Below, in pieces: positions 11,905 through 24,665 of a stretch of DNA of 64,000 nucleotides. Origin of the DNA: Cycas panzhihuaensis (Eukaryota; Cycadophyta); the NCBI GenBank assembly GCA_023213395.1, contig CM041465.1, forward strand, positions 201,383,741 to 201,447,740, written 5' to 3'. Positions within the stretch are counted from its first letter, which is position 1. Every line of letters begins with the position of its first letter. The position numbers and the translations under genes are program-made. The notes beneath the pieces are model-generated. The model saw only the letters and a list, made by a program, of their open reading frames with translations. It was not told the origin of the DNA and did no database searches.

Positions 11905-13913
11905 TGAAAGCATACCAAATTTTTACTCTAAGTGATTTGAACTTCTCATAGTTGAATGCTTAATTACCCATGAAGCTCATGGAATAGACGAACATACCCA
12001 CACATGGAGAAAAAATTACTCATTTGTCAAAAATCATACATATGATAAATTTTATTACTTAGAGTTCATATGGATCTAAAAAATGATCATAGCATGATGA
12101 ATTTTCATAGAGGCACATAGTTTTTTTAAACTATAAAAAAAAATATAGGTATCTTTTTAAATTAAATTAGATTTGATAATCTTTTAAAATTTGTAGCCCC
12201 TTAATTATTAACCAGTGGTCACATAGAGGAGTCACGTGATCAAGGGCTTATTGGCAAAGCGGGTAGACTCAAAAAAGGATTAAACTAAATTAGATAATTT
12301 TTACAATTATAAAATTTATAAATCAAATTAAATTTTCTTTGAAATAAAAAAATTAAACTTGTTAAAGATCATGTATTTTTTCAAGACACACTAGTACATT
12401 TTTTACCATAACTATTTACTAAAATGTTAAAATTAGATGCCATTAGTTACATTGGAAAGAGAACTTTGAAATGGTCGAAACAAGTGATCATATAATGCAT
12501 TTTAGATAGTAGATGATTGAGATATTAATAGGTAAATTTGATAAAAGTACTTTTAACCTCCTCAAAGTTACATTCTATGACCTTTTTTCAGAAAAAAATT
12601 AAGATATTTTGATATTTTTAAAGGCTCTAGATATGAATGTGAAGTTATTTTTTATTTATGAATAAAGGAAAAAAAAAGTTTTATTTAAAATTAAATAATT
12701 TATGATTCATTTATGATATTTGAAGGCTTAACATACTTAAAAAATTCATGAATTAAGAATATATTTGATGAGTTATTAATATGGAAATTTCTTGATATGT
12801 TTGATATGCAAATGCCTATAGAAATTTAATCATTTGGTTTAATAAAGAGCTTCACTAGTTAAATGATAGATCACCTATATATTGATCATAAATAATAAAT
12901 GATGACACCTATTTAATAAAGATGACACCACCTAATTTTAAGAAGATTGATTGTTTGATGGAGAGATAAGAAGCTACTGAATTTTCCACCTATTTATAGG
13001 AAAAGAAGAGAAATCTCATATGTTTGTTACCTAGCATGTCAATTAGTTGTTGATGTTATCCATCTAATAATTAGCTATTAAGATTGTCTAATTAAAATAT
13101 AAAAGTATTTTTTAATGAAAATTTTGACTAGCCATGTATGATAAGAGTCATAAAAACATACTGATAATGTTACTTTATTATATATAACTTGTCTTGTCCA
13201 AGTGGTTCAACTTATTCTTAGAGTTATTATATTTTGAGATATTGATTTGATGATATTGTTAAATGGTTTCTAAAAAAAGTTTATAGAAGTTTGCAAGTGA
13301 GGAAGTATAGAAAAGAAATCTTATTTATAAGAGACAAGTAAAGGTTTCACAAGTTACTCTTACATAATACACTCAATTGTATTATTCGTATGCAAGAGAT
13401 GAGATTATGCTACCCTTATAACAAACATTTTGAAAACTAATGAACCATATATCTATAATAATTATCTAAAGAAATAATGCTTACAATGACTAGTTACCCA
13501 TATATTTTGATAAATGGTTATTATTTTATATAGAGCGAGTATTCAATTTATTTGTTGATTATTGATGAATGGTTGATGATGATTGATAACAACTTTATAA
13601 GTGAGGATATGAAGATATTTATGAAAATACTTTATATAATGGTGATATTCATGTTAATAGATGATGAATGATGGTTGATATTTACAGATTAGATGTTCAT
13701 AGTTAGTCAGTGATGATCACAAATAACTACATACAAGTTTATACATAGGTATATAAGTTAATACTTACAAAAGACAAACATATACATGATATGATAATTT
13801 ATAGGTTACAAATAATGATATAGATATTTGATATACGTTATAATATTCAATAGACAATAGAATTAAAGAATTAAAGAAATGAAGATTTAAATACATTAAA
13901 TATTAAGGGGGAA

Positions 13914-14439
13914 TATTTGAATATGTGAATTATTTATATATATAATATTTAATATTAATATGATAGACACATAATATTTCCATCAATCACATATATTAAG
14001 AGATGTGAAAGGTATACATATCCATATAAAGATGCTATTGGATGATATAATATCCCAAAAAAAATAATAGGCTACTCATGAGGTGACTATTATTATAAAT
14101 ATGTACACACACTAATTGAAAACTTAAAATAGGAGATGTATTTATTCTAATCATAAAAAGGAGCTCCCAATTCTACTTTCTCCTATGGTTTTTCTCACAC
14201 TAGGCTTTTCATATATAAATTTATTGTCTCTCTCATAATGAATGTTTATAATCCTTATTAATATATATTTCTATTCTTGTTATGTTTATTCTTTATATGT
14301 GTGTATATACTCATGAGATTATTTAGTCATTATATATGCATATTATATTCTATTATGTTATCCTCTAAATTTTAATTTAATATTAGAGTTAATTTATATT
14401 TTTAATATGGTATTAAAATTATAATTATAAATTCTAACA
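13914..14439 (+). repeat. Element G 3' LTR
   Basis: Partner of 9365-9891. Preceded by the polypurine tract TTAAGGGGGAA and ends TTCTAACA. Confidence 0.72.
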
Positions 14440-14971
14440 TACACAACATAAAAATAAAGAAAATATGGTGAGAAATACAATATTTAGTTATCACTTTTAT
14501 ATGTGAGGGTTTATAAATAAGGAGTTTATGATTATTTTATAACTAATTTTTTTTTTTTTTTTAATGTTATGGTTTGATCATGGACCTATTTACTAGTTTG
14601 TGTAAGAGATAAGACATTTCTAAAAGGCTCCTAATGGAGTATTTATGATGTTTTATATTTATATTTTTGGTTTTGGGTATGTTTCACAAGGTGAAATAGG
14701 GACAACATAAAAAAGGAGATGAAATAGATAAAGGAACAAGTGAATTTATATTAAGTTTATAAAAAATATTCACTTGGGAATGGACCCCTAAGGGAGACCT
14801 AGATTTGAAGGGATCTCATAAACTATAAGGGCATAACTAATTCCTATAAGAGATATCTATTCATATATGTATGAAAGTAAAACTACATTTACAGAGAAAA
14901 TACTCTTTAACATAAACGTATACAATTTTCATTCCTTTCCTTTGCTAAAAAATAATGAAATAAGATATGGG
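14440..14971. other. Unassigned spacer
   Basis: No gene seen. Contains a T tract near 14547-14563. Confidence 0.5.
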
Positions 14972-15342
14972 TGTTGGATGTAATATCTAATTATATAATT
15001 GACCCCATTCACACTCTCTCACATATTATTATATTTTATATTAAAGGTCACTTTGAAGTGTGTGCCACATTTAAATATATAATAATATAGAATAGTTGAT
15101 CATTAAGGGTTCTCTCATATATGGTAAGTTGTTGTATAAGTATATATACCATCACTCTTATAATTTGAAGTTTGAATATTCTTCATATTTCTTATTGTAC
15201 TTAACCTTATATATACTTTATTCTTTTGTGCTTTATTTCATTATCATTTCACTCAACATTCCTTGTTTATTGTTGGGTCCATATTATATGCTTCCATATT
15301 ATTCCAACATTGGTATTGGAGTCTCACATTCCAATTCTAACA
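14972..15342 (+). repeat. Element F left LTR
   Basis: Starts TGTTGGATGTAATATC and matches 18210-18542, for example TATTATTATATTTTATATTA and TTATAATTTGAAGTTTGA with small changes. It has 33 extra bases at its end (15310-15342) compared with the right copy. Confidence 0.7.
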
Positions 15343-15344
15343 TT

Positions 15345-15356
15345 TGATATCAGAGC
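15345..15356 (+). other. Element F primer-binding site
   Basis: TGATATCAGAGC, one change from TGGTATCAGAGC. A second, weaker PBS-like TGGTATTGGAGTC lies just upstream at 15311-15323. Confidence 0.6.
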
Positions 15357-16368
15357 CCAAGGTGTAATCCTTGAGGATAGATTTTTCATAGTCTAGTTTA
15401 TCATCTTTTATATCCATTTGAATGTTATTTTTAAGAGCTATTTTATCATAGATTCATTTAATATTTCTTGGGCTATTATTTTAAAAGATTCCTAAAGCTT
15501 TTAACAGGTTATTTTGTGATATCTTTACTAATACTTTTTGAATCTATTTTTAAGTAATTTAAAGATAATGAAAATACTATTATTGAAGTTGTAGTAGAAG
15601 AATTTTATGGCATAAGTGAAGGGAATTTTTATTTGTTAAAATAGTGTTTTGTGATGTAGTGTTTAATCTATGGGCTAGTTGAAAAATTAACTTGCAAGCT
15701 CTCATTTAGTCATAAAACAAGTATTGTGAAACTATTGTTTTTAAAGAAAAAGATATAAGTGAATTAGTTGGTCATGTAGTCCTGATCACGCTATAGGCAT
15801 AATAAAGTTTACTATTAAAAGGAGAAAGAAAAATTCATAAAATATATTTTGTAATACCTATTTGAAGCCATATTTTTACTAGATAATGCATTATTAAAGC
15901 TACTTTAAAATCTTTTAAGGGCTTAAGTAAATTTTTTTTAAAAAAGAGGAAAAATATGTAGAGTTTTATTATTGAAGGGCTTGCTAATATGAAATGTGTT
16001 GTAATCTACTAAGCATATTTGTTGTAACAAGTTTTGTTTTATAACCTTTTTTTTTGTTGTGATACTTTATATGCAGAGGGAAACTATTTTTTCTTGATAT
16101 TATTTAGAACTAAAAACTCTCTGGAGTCCACTTATTAAAATAAAATCAATAAAAAGTTGGTGTTTGTAGTTTATCTCCCCTTTATTTAGTGTCTATCTAT
16201 GTATTGACACCACTTAGATCATCACTTGGTATATCATTGAAGTAACAACACATATTAATTTCTGTGCCAATCTACCATGAGTGATCTCTTTACATATCAA
16301 AGTAAAATTGTCAATCTTTGTAGAACTCTAGAGAGTAACCTATCATTGGCAATATTACAATCTTTTAA

Positions 16369-16473
<105 letters not shown>

Positions 16474-18209
16474 GAAATGGAAGGTAGACATAGTGGACGG
16501 AAACCAATTATATATAATTTAATTTATTACATAAAATCTCATATCCTTTAGTGTGAGGTTAGATCAGTGGTGGAAATGAAGGTTAGGGTTCAATTTACAA
16601 ATGAAAGCATATTATAAGGAAGATCGCTATCGTTGGGTGATGAAATAGAATATGCAATATATCTAAGTAAAGATAGCACTATAAGAACATAAACCCTCAT
16701 AATAGCCTTGGTGATGCAAGAAATGTATAGAGGCTTAACACATACAACAAAAGCACAGATGAGATAAGGCAACCACCATTATGTGGATAAAACCAGAGTT
16801 GGTAATCATTGTATATATGTGTGTGTATGTATATATATATATATACATACATATAGATAAATAGATAGATAATGGGTGACTACCACTAAAAACCTATACA
16901 TATTGATGTAGTCGATAATGAACACCCCTCCTATACAAACAAAATACAAAATGAACTACCTATAATGGTGGACGACCCCCACTGTAACCTGCTATTAACA
17001 CTTGTACATAGTGAAAACAAACCCTAAAAATAATGATATCATGATATATTTATATTTTTTAAAATATTATGATAAATATTTCATTTCAATATATTATGCT
17101 TAGATCTTTTGTTGGATTCATCATTTTGCATCTTTGCAGATATGATGTTTTTACAAAAGGGTCAAAATAATTTATATTTATAAAAATGTAATAAATCAAA
17201 TTTATAATTTTTTAAAGTTTATCAACCCCTAACTTATTAGGCCCCTAATCATATGCATTGCCCATATGACTACCAACTCAGCATGAAAGGGGTTAAGGCC
17301 CTATTTTCAACCTCTTAGGGAGTCATTGTTGTTTTTTTTAGTAATTTTTTTGCATATGGACATTCATTTTAATTTTTTTACTTGTGTTGGATTCACAACT
17401 CAAAGATCTTCAATTTAGTAGGTTACTTAGCATCTTTTGAAGCTAATTTAACATAGAAACTTTAGTTCAAAGTTAAAAGTTTTTTAGGATTCTTCCATTA
17501 TTATCAAGTACATTGATATATTTTAAAATGTTCCATATCATTTTTTACATATTATCTTAATATAACATATTCTAAATAAGGGGGTAAAATATAAAATTTA
17601 TTATATAGACTCATTTTAGGTTCTTAAGAACCTATTTATCATTAAATTTATCATTAAAGAAAGTCATTATTCATTATATTTGAGTTATATATATATTTTA
17701 GTCATATTTATGACATTAATGCTAGACATATATAACTCCATAGAGGTAATTGAAAGCCCATAATGGCATGTTTAACCCAATAAAGGCATGCTTAAAAGCC
17801 TATAATGATAATTAGAGGTTATAGTTTCCTTATGATAGAGCCCTTTGTTTCCAGCCATAGATGCCAAAGAGTTGTTATATTGTCATATATTGGTAAGAGG
17901 CAGGACCCCTTTATAATTACTATTGCATTTCTTCTTTAGCTCACTTATTTAATCAGATAGGATGGCATGCTCCCAGGGTGTAGCTAACTTGGAATTGACT
18001 ATACCACATACACAAAGGAGCATCCTAACTAACTGATAGTCATAGTGGCTAGTTACCCATGTGGTTTGGTAGATGGAGTTCACTTCATATGAATGTCAAC
18101 AACATTTATGTTATTTGCAACTGCTTATCTTCTAATAGATTTAAAAACTAATTTGTATTATTTTTTATATGACATTTCATTTGATCTAATTATATATTAA
18201 AGTAGAGAA

Positions 18210-18542
18210 CATTAGATGTAATATCTAATTACATGATAAATCTTATTCACACTCTCTTATATATTATTATATTTTATATTATAGGTCACTTTGAGTTGTG
18301 TAACACATTTAAATATGTGATGGCATATAATAGTTGAACATTGAGGGTTTTCTTACATATAATGAGTTATTATATAAGTATGTATATCATCATTCTCATA
18401 ATTTGAAGTTTGATCATTCTTCTTAATTCTTATTATACCTTATGCATACTTTATTATTTTATGCTTCATTTCATTATTCTTTCATTTAGTAGTTCTTGTT
18501 TATCATTGGGTCTACATTACATACTTCCATCTTATTCTAACA
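18210..18542 (+). repeat. Element F right LTR
   Basis: Partner of 14972-15342, ending TTCTAACA. It is followed by a perfect TGGTATCAGAGC at 18545-18556, which is not expected after a 3' LTR. Confidence 0.7.
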
Positions 18543-18544
18543 TT

Positions 18545-18556
18545 TGGTATCAGAGC
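18545..18556 (+). other. Primer-binding site after the right F repeat
   Basis: Perfect 12-base match to the initiator-Met-complementary PBS. Marks 18210-18542 as a 5' LTR of another copy or of a rearranged one. Confidence 0.65.
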
Positions 18557-18899
18557 TATGCATTATATTTCTAATAGTAGGATTAACACACACTTAGATT
18601 TATTGTTTAATTCATGCCTTCACTTGATAATGAGTCCTTATTAATGTTGCATGTGTGTTTCCTTCCTCTTAATATTCTTTCTACAAGATAATACCATAAG
18701 AAGACTAATAAACACCTATTAAACATTAAGCAAATAAAAATCTCAAATGGAAACCTATATGCGAGTGACGTAGGGATGCCTCAAAATAAGAATAAATCAT
18801 ATGAGTGTATTTAATGGATACCATATAGATCTTCGTTATGATAAAATATGTTAAACAATAAGATAAAATAAGAAATTAAAGAAATATATGAGATAGAAA

Positions 18900-19200
18900 C
18901 AATCAAAACAAAGGTATTATCAAGACAACATTAGGCCCTCAAATGAACAAAAACACCTTGCATGTTAATAAGCAAAGAATGAAGATGTCTTGAATGATCA
19001 TCAATAAGAATCACCAAGTATCACTTCATCATATAAGTGTGGCATTATATAATAGCATGATATATCTGTGATGGCTCTTTATATATGTCTCAAAAGAGAA
19101 GGCATGAGGGGTAATTATTATGAATTGATCCCAAAAGAGACTAGTAATATTAATTGTATAACTTTTCAAGCATCATGAGTTTGATCATTAGGAGAAAGTA
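18900..19200 (-). pseudogene. Copia integrase core fragment
   Basis: The minus strand reads SLLGSIHNNYPSC, and farther on YLVILIDDHSRHLHSL and GVFVHLRA. This matches the copia pattern of pre-integrase zinc residues followed by KYYLVxxDDxSRYxWxxxLKxKSxVFxHF at the start of the integrase core. Frameshifts and stops separate the pieces. The rest of the polyprotein was not traced with confidence on either side, so this is an isolated old fragment. Confidence 0.45.
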
Positions 19201-20175
19201 GAAATGTAAAAACATCATAGCTCCCTCATATGGTATCCATTTTTTAACCATAACCACTTGATTCACATCTAGTCAAAGAGATATAGATAATGGACTATGT
19301 GAAATAATTAATTACATTCAAATACAAGGATAAAAATGTAAAAGGAATATAATATGAGGTGAAAAATAATAGAAAAGACTTACATTGACCAAAATGAATT
19401 GCTCAAATAGTTATTAACTTATGTCTAACTCATAAGATAATTAAATCAAAGGGAAACTTAACCTATGTTTAACCTATATGAACTAATTCATGAGAGTACT
19501 AGCTTATGTCAACTAAAAAATGTCGCTTAGATGAGAAAATGAGGAGTTAGACAAAGCAAAGTCTGAAAAACAAAATAAAGTATATGAGATAAAATAAATA
19601 AGAGAAAAAAACCACAATGAAACAAATGTATGACGGTGATTGTTAAGTATATTAACTCACCCTATATAACTATACCTCTGTAACATAACCTATTATTAGG
19701 GACAAATACCATATCATCACTAACAAAGGGGAGATGCAATATATACAATCAAATGTCCAATCAAATACATATATAAAAAAATGACAAGCAAATGCATATA
19801 ATCAAATGCAATGCCAAGAAAATGATAAACATCATATGCATATCTAATATGTGAGAGAAAGAGAATATAGTTGAGATTTCCATATTGAGCATTAGAAGCC
19901 CAAAATTAGGGAAATAATTTCTTTGATATATCATTATGGGATCCTTAGTCTTATGTTTTGGTAGTTTATTTTCTTGATATATATAATGGTGCATGCCATA
20001 AATGAATAAACTCCATAACTAAAGTTTCTTTACTGATCATTATATACCTTGAAGTTATATTTCTTAATTTAAGTAACAATCCATTTTGGTTAGACTTAGT
20101 CAATTTTTATATTACTTATACTTTATTTCCTTGATCTAAATAGCACATTGATAACTCAATGGATTAGACATGAAG
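19201..20175. other. Unassigned stretch
   Basis: No domain recognised. May hold further decayed copia sequence belonging to the fragment at 18900-19200. Confidence 0.4.
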
Positions 20176-20179
20176 TTAT

Positions 20180-20440
20180 TTTCCTAATACACTAGGCTAT
20201 CATTATATTTGTATGAAATTAAATGATACACATAAATTGACATTTAAAATTATATATAAAAATTACAAATTTACAGTAATATTATTTGGGTTATCTAATG
20301 CATTTGTAACTTTCATGCATCTAATAAGTAATATCTCTAGATCCTATTTAGATAATTTTGTATTGGTCTTCATATATGACATACTGGTTCATTTCCATAA
20401 TAGAGAGTACCATCAAGAATATAGGAGAAGACCTAATTAG
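20180..20440 (+). pseudogene. Gypsy reverse transcriptase fragment
   Basis: GYHYICMKLNDTHKLTF, then YKFTVILFGLSNAFVTFMHL and YLDNFVLVFIYDILVH, followed by NREYHQEY. This is the Ty3/gypsy RT core: GYHQIRVxExDxxKTAFRT, then [21 protein letters not shown], then YLDxFVVVFIDDILVYS. The catalytic FIDD has become FIYD, so one catalytic aspartate is lost. The fragment is open for about 75 codons but has no RNase H or integrase partner nearby. It belongs to an older gypsy element separate from E2. Confidence 0.7.
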
Positions 20441-21244
20441 GTAACCCCCAAAATTATTAGAAACAATACTAATGTAATAGCCTAAAGGTTCAAAAATTAG
20501 GCTAAAGACTAAATGTATTAATTCTAATGATATTTTTATCATAGGATTGAATAATATTTTATACATATATAATTAAATATCATATTTTATTGACCAATCA
20601 TAATGATCTTTAAGACTATTAATTAATTTCTCATTTTCTCTAATTATAATCAATATATTAATTTCTCAATAATCCTTATTTAAGTTTAATTAGACCTATT
20701 TAGGTCTATTATAAACAATGCAAGTATTCCCATAAAACCAAATGCATTATAAATTTAATATGTATTTGGCTAAATATAAATACACTATTTAAAGAACATT
20801 ATTTTATAAAGGTGGTGATAGCTAATCTCAAAAAGATTAAGATCATAACATAGTGGCCTACTCCACCTCTAATAGTAAAAGAAAGAGTATCATTAGAACT
20901 AGTAGCTTATTATAAAAATATTATGTAGTTTTCTTCTTATATTAAAAGTCCATTATTCACTTTTTAAAGGAAAGGATAAAATTTTAAGTAACCTCAATAA
21001 TATAAAATCAATTTTAACAAGTTGAAACACCTCCTTATAAACACTTATATTTTATTCTATCCCTAACATGAATAAAGTTTTTATATATTTATAAATGCAA
21101 GTGGAGAGAATTTAGTTGTGTACTAAGATGAGATTATATGATAGTATAACATAAGACTACCTAAGTAAAGAAAAATAAAAGGATCCACCACATGCATGAT
21201 TTTGAATTAGTCATAATTATTCATACTTTTAAATTATAAATACA
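20441..21244. other. Unassigned stretch left of E2
   Basis: No gene seen. TGTAATAGCCTAAAGG at 20472 looks like the start of a gypsy LTR but no partner was found. Confidence 0.35.
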
Positions 21245-21249
21245 TTACT

Positions 21250-21578
21250 TATTAGGGATCTAACTTCTAAATTACCTTCCCTTATATCCTCTTATATATT
21301 CTATTTCTTCTCTATCTTATCTTATCTTATATCTTCTATTTCTTCTACTTATTTTCTCGTCTTAATATCCCACATGCATTAATAGGAGCTTGTGTAGTGG
21401 CCATAGAGCCTTATATATAGTCATATAATCCTTAGAGTTAAGTATCTTTAATATCATTATTATTGTATGTAAATGGAGGTTTCCCCCTTGAAGGGTATTA
21501 CAATAAAAATGTTCTTTCTTGGTGTTATCTAGGCACTCTACTAGTGTGTTATTATCATTAAAGGAGTGGTATTCTACA
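21250..21578 (+). repeat. E2 5' LTR
   Basis: 329 bp, TATTAGGGATC to ATTCTACA. Aligns with 47930-48216 through AATATCCCACAT, GTAGTGGCCATAGAGCC, GGTTTCCCCCTTGAAGGGTA and GGTGTTATCT. Confidence 0.9.
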
Positions 21579-21581
21579 AAG

Positions 21582-21593
21582 TGGTATCAGAGC
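21582..21593 (+). other. E2 primer-binding site
   Basis: Perfect TGGTATCAGAGC three bases after the LTR end, complementary to the 3' end of initiator tRNA-Met. Confidence 0.9.
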
Positions 21594-22897
21594 ATTTGAT
21601 CCACGGCTTATGGGAGAGTCAAAGGTATTAAATAGTTAGTTTTTTTTTCATTAAGTTTCATTCTCATCAGCATTTATTCTCATTTTAAATTTTTATTTAG
21701 TTACTTCTATTTTTTGGGGGTAGATAATATTATAATTAGACAACTACCCTGATACTACCACTAGATAGTTTTCCTCTTCATTTAGATAGAGATCCTATGC
21801 TAAGGATCTATAAATATTATAAGGAACTATCATTTTAGGCTAAATGTATCATGGCTTTTCTACCCCCTATATTAATGACTAAAGATCACACTCATAAACT
21901 AAGCCTTAGATAAAACTTAGCTATAAAATTATACCTCTATGTACCTATGAGTATATAGGAGAACAACCTAGATAGGCTTTCATAGTATAGGTAACTATAG
22001 AAAATCTATTAGTTGTCTACAATTTATAGTACAACAATAAGTGGTTAGCCTTAGGAAGTTATTGTTTATATACACTAGAGACAATACAATACAACTATAG
22101 AGTAGAGCATTGACCTCTTTATGTTGATACTATATATGATTAGGATCAATATATTAGAGGGCCTCTAAACCAAATAATCCCAGACCTAATGTATTTGATT
22201 AATCTGTTAGTGGTTTGTATGTACTTAGTTAGTGTGTGAGTTAGTTATCATTAGTCTACAAAACCTAGTGTGTCTAGCCAGTTTATCGTTAGTTCATGTA
22301 CATGTAGTCAATCAGTTGATTATAAGTGATCTAAAAAAGAAAAAATCCTAAAATTTTCACTAAAAAGTAGATATCTCGCTATTAGAGCTCAACTACACTT
22401 TAAACTTTAAAGGACCATCTAGATCATCATTTCGTATGAAAGCTCCATCGATGACTCCTACCCAAATTTCATACTAAATTCTCAAAAATTTTTAAATTCT
22501 ATTTTTTCTTCTCTAGATCATAACTCATTACTGACAACTCAATTTTCCTCTAAAATTTAAGAATAGAATCCTCTCATAATTTGAACCAAAAATCATGTCT
22601 GGCTAGATTACTAATTTTTTATGAAAATGGGAGAATTTCAACTTACAAGGGTTGGAACCTAACTAAGAGACCTAAAAATCTATAAGAAGCACATATACTC
22701 CTCATTTTATAGCTAGATTGCCCTAGCCCCCCTTTACTTCCAAACTTAAAAAAGAGTTTAGACCCAATTCTAAAAAAAAAAGAAAATCTATATTGATTCA
22801 TTATAAAACATTACGGTTAACAATCTATAGACACCCCATTAAATCCATTTTATTTATTATTTGTTGACTAGGATTTCAACTTAGGTCCAAAAAATAA

Positions 22898-23770
22898 ATG
22901 GCCCCTAAGGTGAACCCTAACTAAACTCAAGATCTTAATGATACTATCATACAACTATGAGGAGATATGTTATAAATCTAAACTAACTTCAATGAAAATT
23001 TTAAAAGGGCAATGCTAGAGCTCATAACCATGAAACTTTCTAAAGAAGAAGATAACCATCACAAGTCTAAAGAAAAGATTAAATTTAATGACACTACTCA
23101 CATAAGTAAGGGTTGCTTCAATAAGGAAGATAAAGATAATGATAGTAGACACTTTCATTATAACTTCCTTCCTAATGTAGAAATTATGAAATTCAACGGC
23201 ACATATGTGTGCACCTAGGTCACCCAAATGGAATAATACTTAACTCTACACCAAGTTTTAGCTAACAAAAAGATCCCTCTTACCTCTCTATACATGGAAA
23301 CCAAACCTTATCAATAGTATCGATGGTTTATAAAAATAATTACAGGCTCAGTTATCAATGGGAGGGTTTTATTAATGACCTTACAACTCAATATGATAGT
23401 ACCTGGGATCATGACCAATTTAATAGTTAGCTTAAATCAGATAGGAGGGCACTACTTTAACTTATATGATAGAATATTGATGTCTCTATATAAGAGTTGA
23501 TGGTCCCTTCCAAGACAAATTACTTGAGTTGTAAATTGGTGGGTTATAAGATGCCATCATACATGAGTTGTGACTCTTAAAACCTAATAACATCTCCATA
23601 GCTATCAATTTTTCTTGACATATTGAAGCAAAAAATAAGGTATCCATGAATGTTTCTAGAAAAGTGACCACAATCTTAGGTTCTTAATATGTGGTGAATT
23701 ACTTCCTAAGAGATGAATGTAAAATGATTAAAAGGGTTATGGTTTTTCTGTAATTTAATGTAGAACAAAG
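22898..23770 (+). pseudogene. E2 gag
   Basis: Starts ATG-GCC-CCT (MAPKVNPN). The capsid-like part is recognisable near 23160-23470: VEIMKFNGTYV, LHQVLANKKIPLTSLYME, QYRWFIKIITGS and later DHDQFNS-type residues. This corresponds to the plant Ty3 retrotransposon gag core (FxGxDPxxWVxRxEQYFxLHxVxxxxKVxxAxLYMExxALQWYRW). Numerous stops and frameshifts interrupt it. Lies about 1.3 kb after the PBS, so the leader is long. No zinc knuckle could be read with confidence. Confidence 0.65.
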
Positions 23771-23779
23771 AATATAAGT

Positions 23780-24260
23780 GTCTTGAACAATGCTAATTCA
23801 TCATTGAGGATGTCCAAGATGATGAACCAATAAAAGAAGTCCCCTTAGAGCTAGAAAATAATGACTGTAACCTTCCTGAGGAGGAAGACAAGGATATCGC
23901 TACTATATTCGTGCATGCCCTTGTTAGAATTATATCCCCACAAACACTCAAACTCATTGGGTACATCAAGAAAAGGAAAGTGGTCATCCTTATAAATTCT
24001 AAAGCACCCACAATTTTATTAATAAAAACCTTGCTAAAGAACTTAACTATTTTCCATATCCTATCAAAATTTTCTAGGTTATGGTGATTAATAGAGAGAT
24101 ACTCTCTTATAGGAAAAAATAACACAATATTAAGTTATAAATGGGTGATTATCAACTCTCCATTTCCATGTATGCCATTCCCATTAGAGAAGTCAATGTT
24201 ATACTAGGGGTAGAATAGCTCAAATAACTAGGGACCATTTAATTAAATATATAAGAGCTC
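23780..24260 (+). pseudogene. E2 protease
   Basis: Reads DDEPIKEVPLELE (a spacer), then FVHALVRIISPQTLKLIGYI and VVILINSKAPTILLIKTLL, and farther on ISMYAIPIGEVNV and LGVEWL-like residues. This fits the gypsy pattern ISLHALxGxxxPQTLKLxGxI, VxVLIDSGSTHNFI and VVLGVxWL. The catalytic DSG is replaced by NSK, so the enzyme would be inactive even without the frameshifts. The next domain (RT) begins at about 24560. Confidence 0.65.
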
Positions 24261-24559
24261 TTCATCCAATTTACTTCTAAGGAATCAACTATCAATTGAA
24301 TGAGATCATTCCTCTCCAATATAAATTATCAACTCATACCATATAGAGAGGCTCATTAAAAGGTATGGTATAGGGATCATTACCAAATGTTATACTCTAG
24401 AAGATCATAAACTTTTAATAGAGGGGAACATTCTCCAAGATAATGGCATCCTAAATGACTTAAAATTGGTGCTTCACCACCATAATTAGGTCTTTTAAGA
24501 TATTCCTTAAGGTCTTCCTCTAACACATGACCAAGATTATGGCATTGACTTAGTAACTA

Positions 24560-24665
24560 GAAGTAATACTTCTTATATTTGACTATATCAGTACCACAAC
24601 TAGCAAAAGAATAAAATTAAATGACTAGTTCAAGAACTCCTTAATGTTGATACTATTAGGGAAAG
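24560..24665 (+). pseudogene. E2 reverse transcriptase, 5' part
   Basis: KIK, stop, LVQELLNVDTIRES at the N-terminal edge of the gypsy RT domain (KxEIEKLVQELLxxGIIRES). It ends at the target duplication GAAAG (24661-24665) where E1 is inserted. It continues at 45827 without loss of frame. Confidence 0.85.
24661..24665. repeat. E1 target-site duplication, left
   Basis: GAAAG, repeated at 45827-45831. Confidence 0.9.

Larger units (their letters stand above)
9365..14439 (+). mobile_element. Element G: non-coding LTR retrotransposon
   Basis: A 5.1-kb unit bounded by two direct repeats of about 527 bp, both ending in a CTAACA-type terminus. A PBS follows the left copy (9892-9904) and a polypurine tract precedes the right copy (13902-13913). 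The 4.0-kb interior has no recognisable gag or pol and carries an inserted TRIM at 11579-11904. The structure matches a LARD (large non-autonomous LTR derivative), or an autonomous element decayed past recognition. No clear TSD: the flanks read TAAAT on the left and TACAC on the right. Confidence 0.7.
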
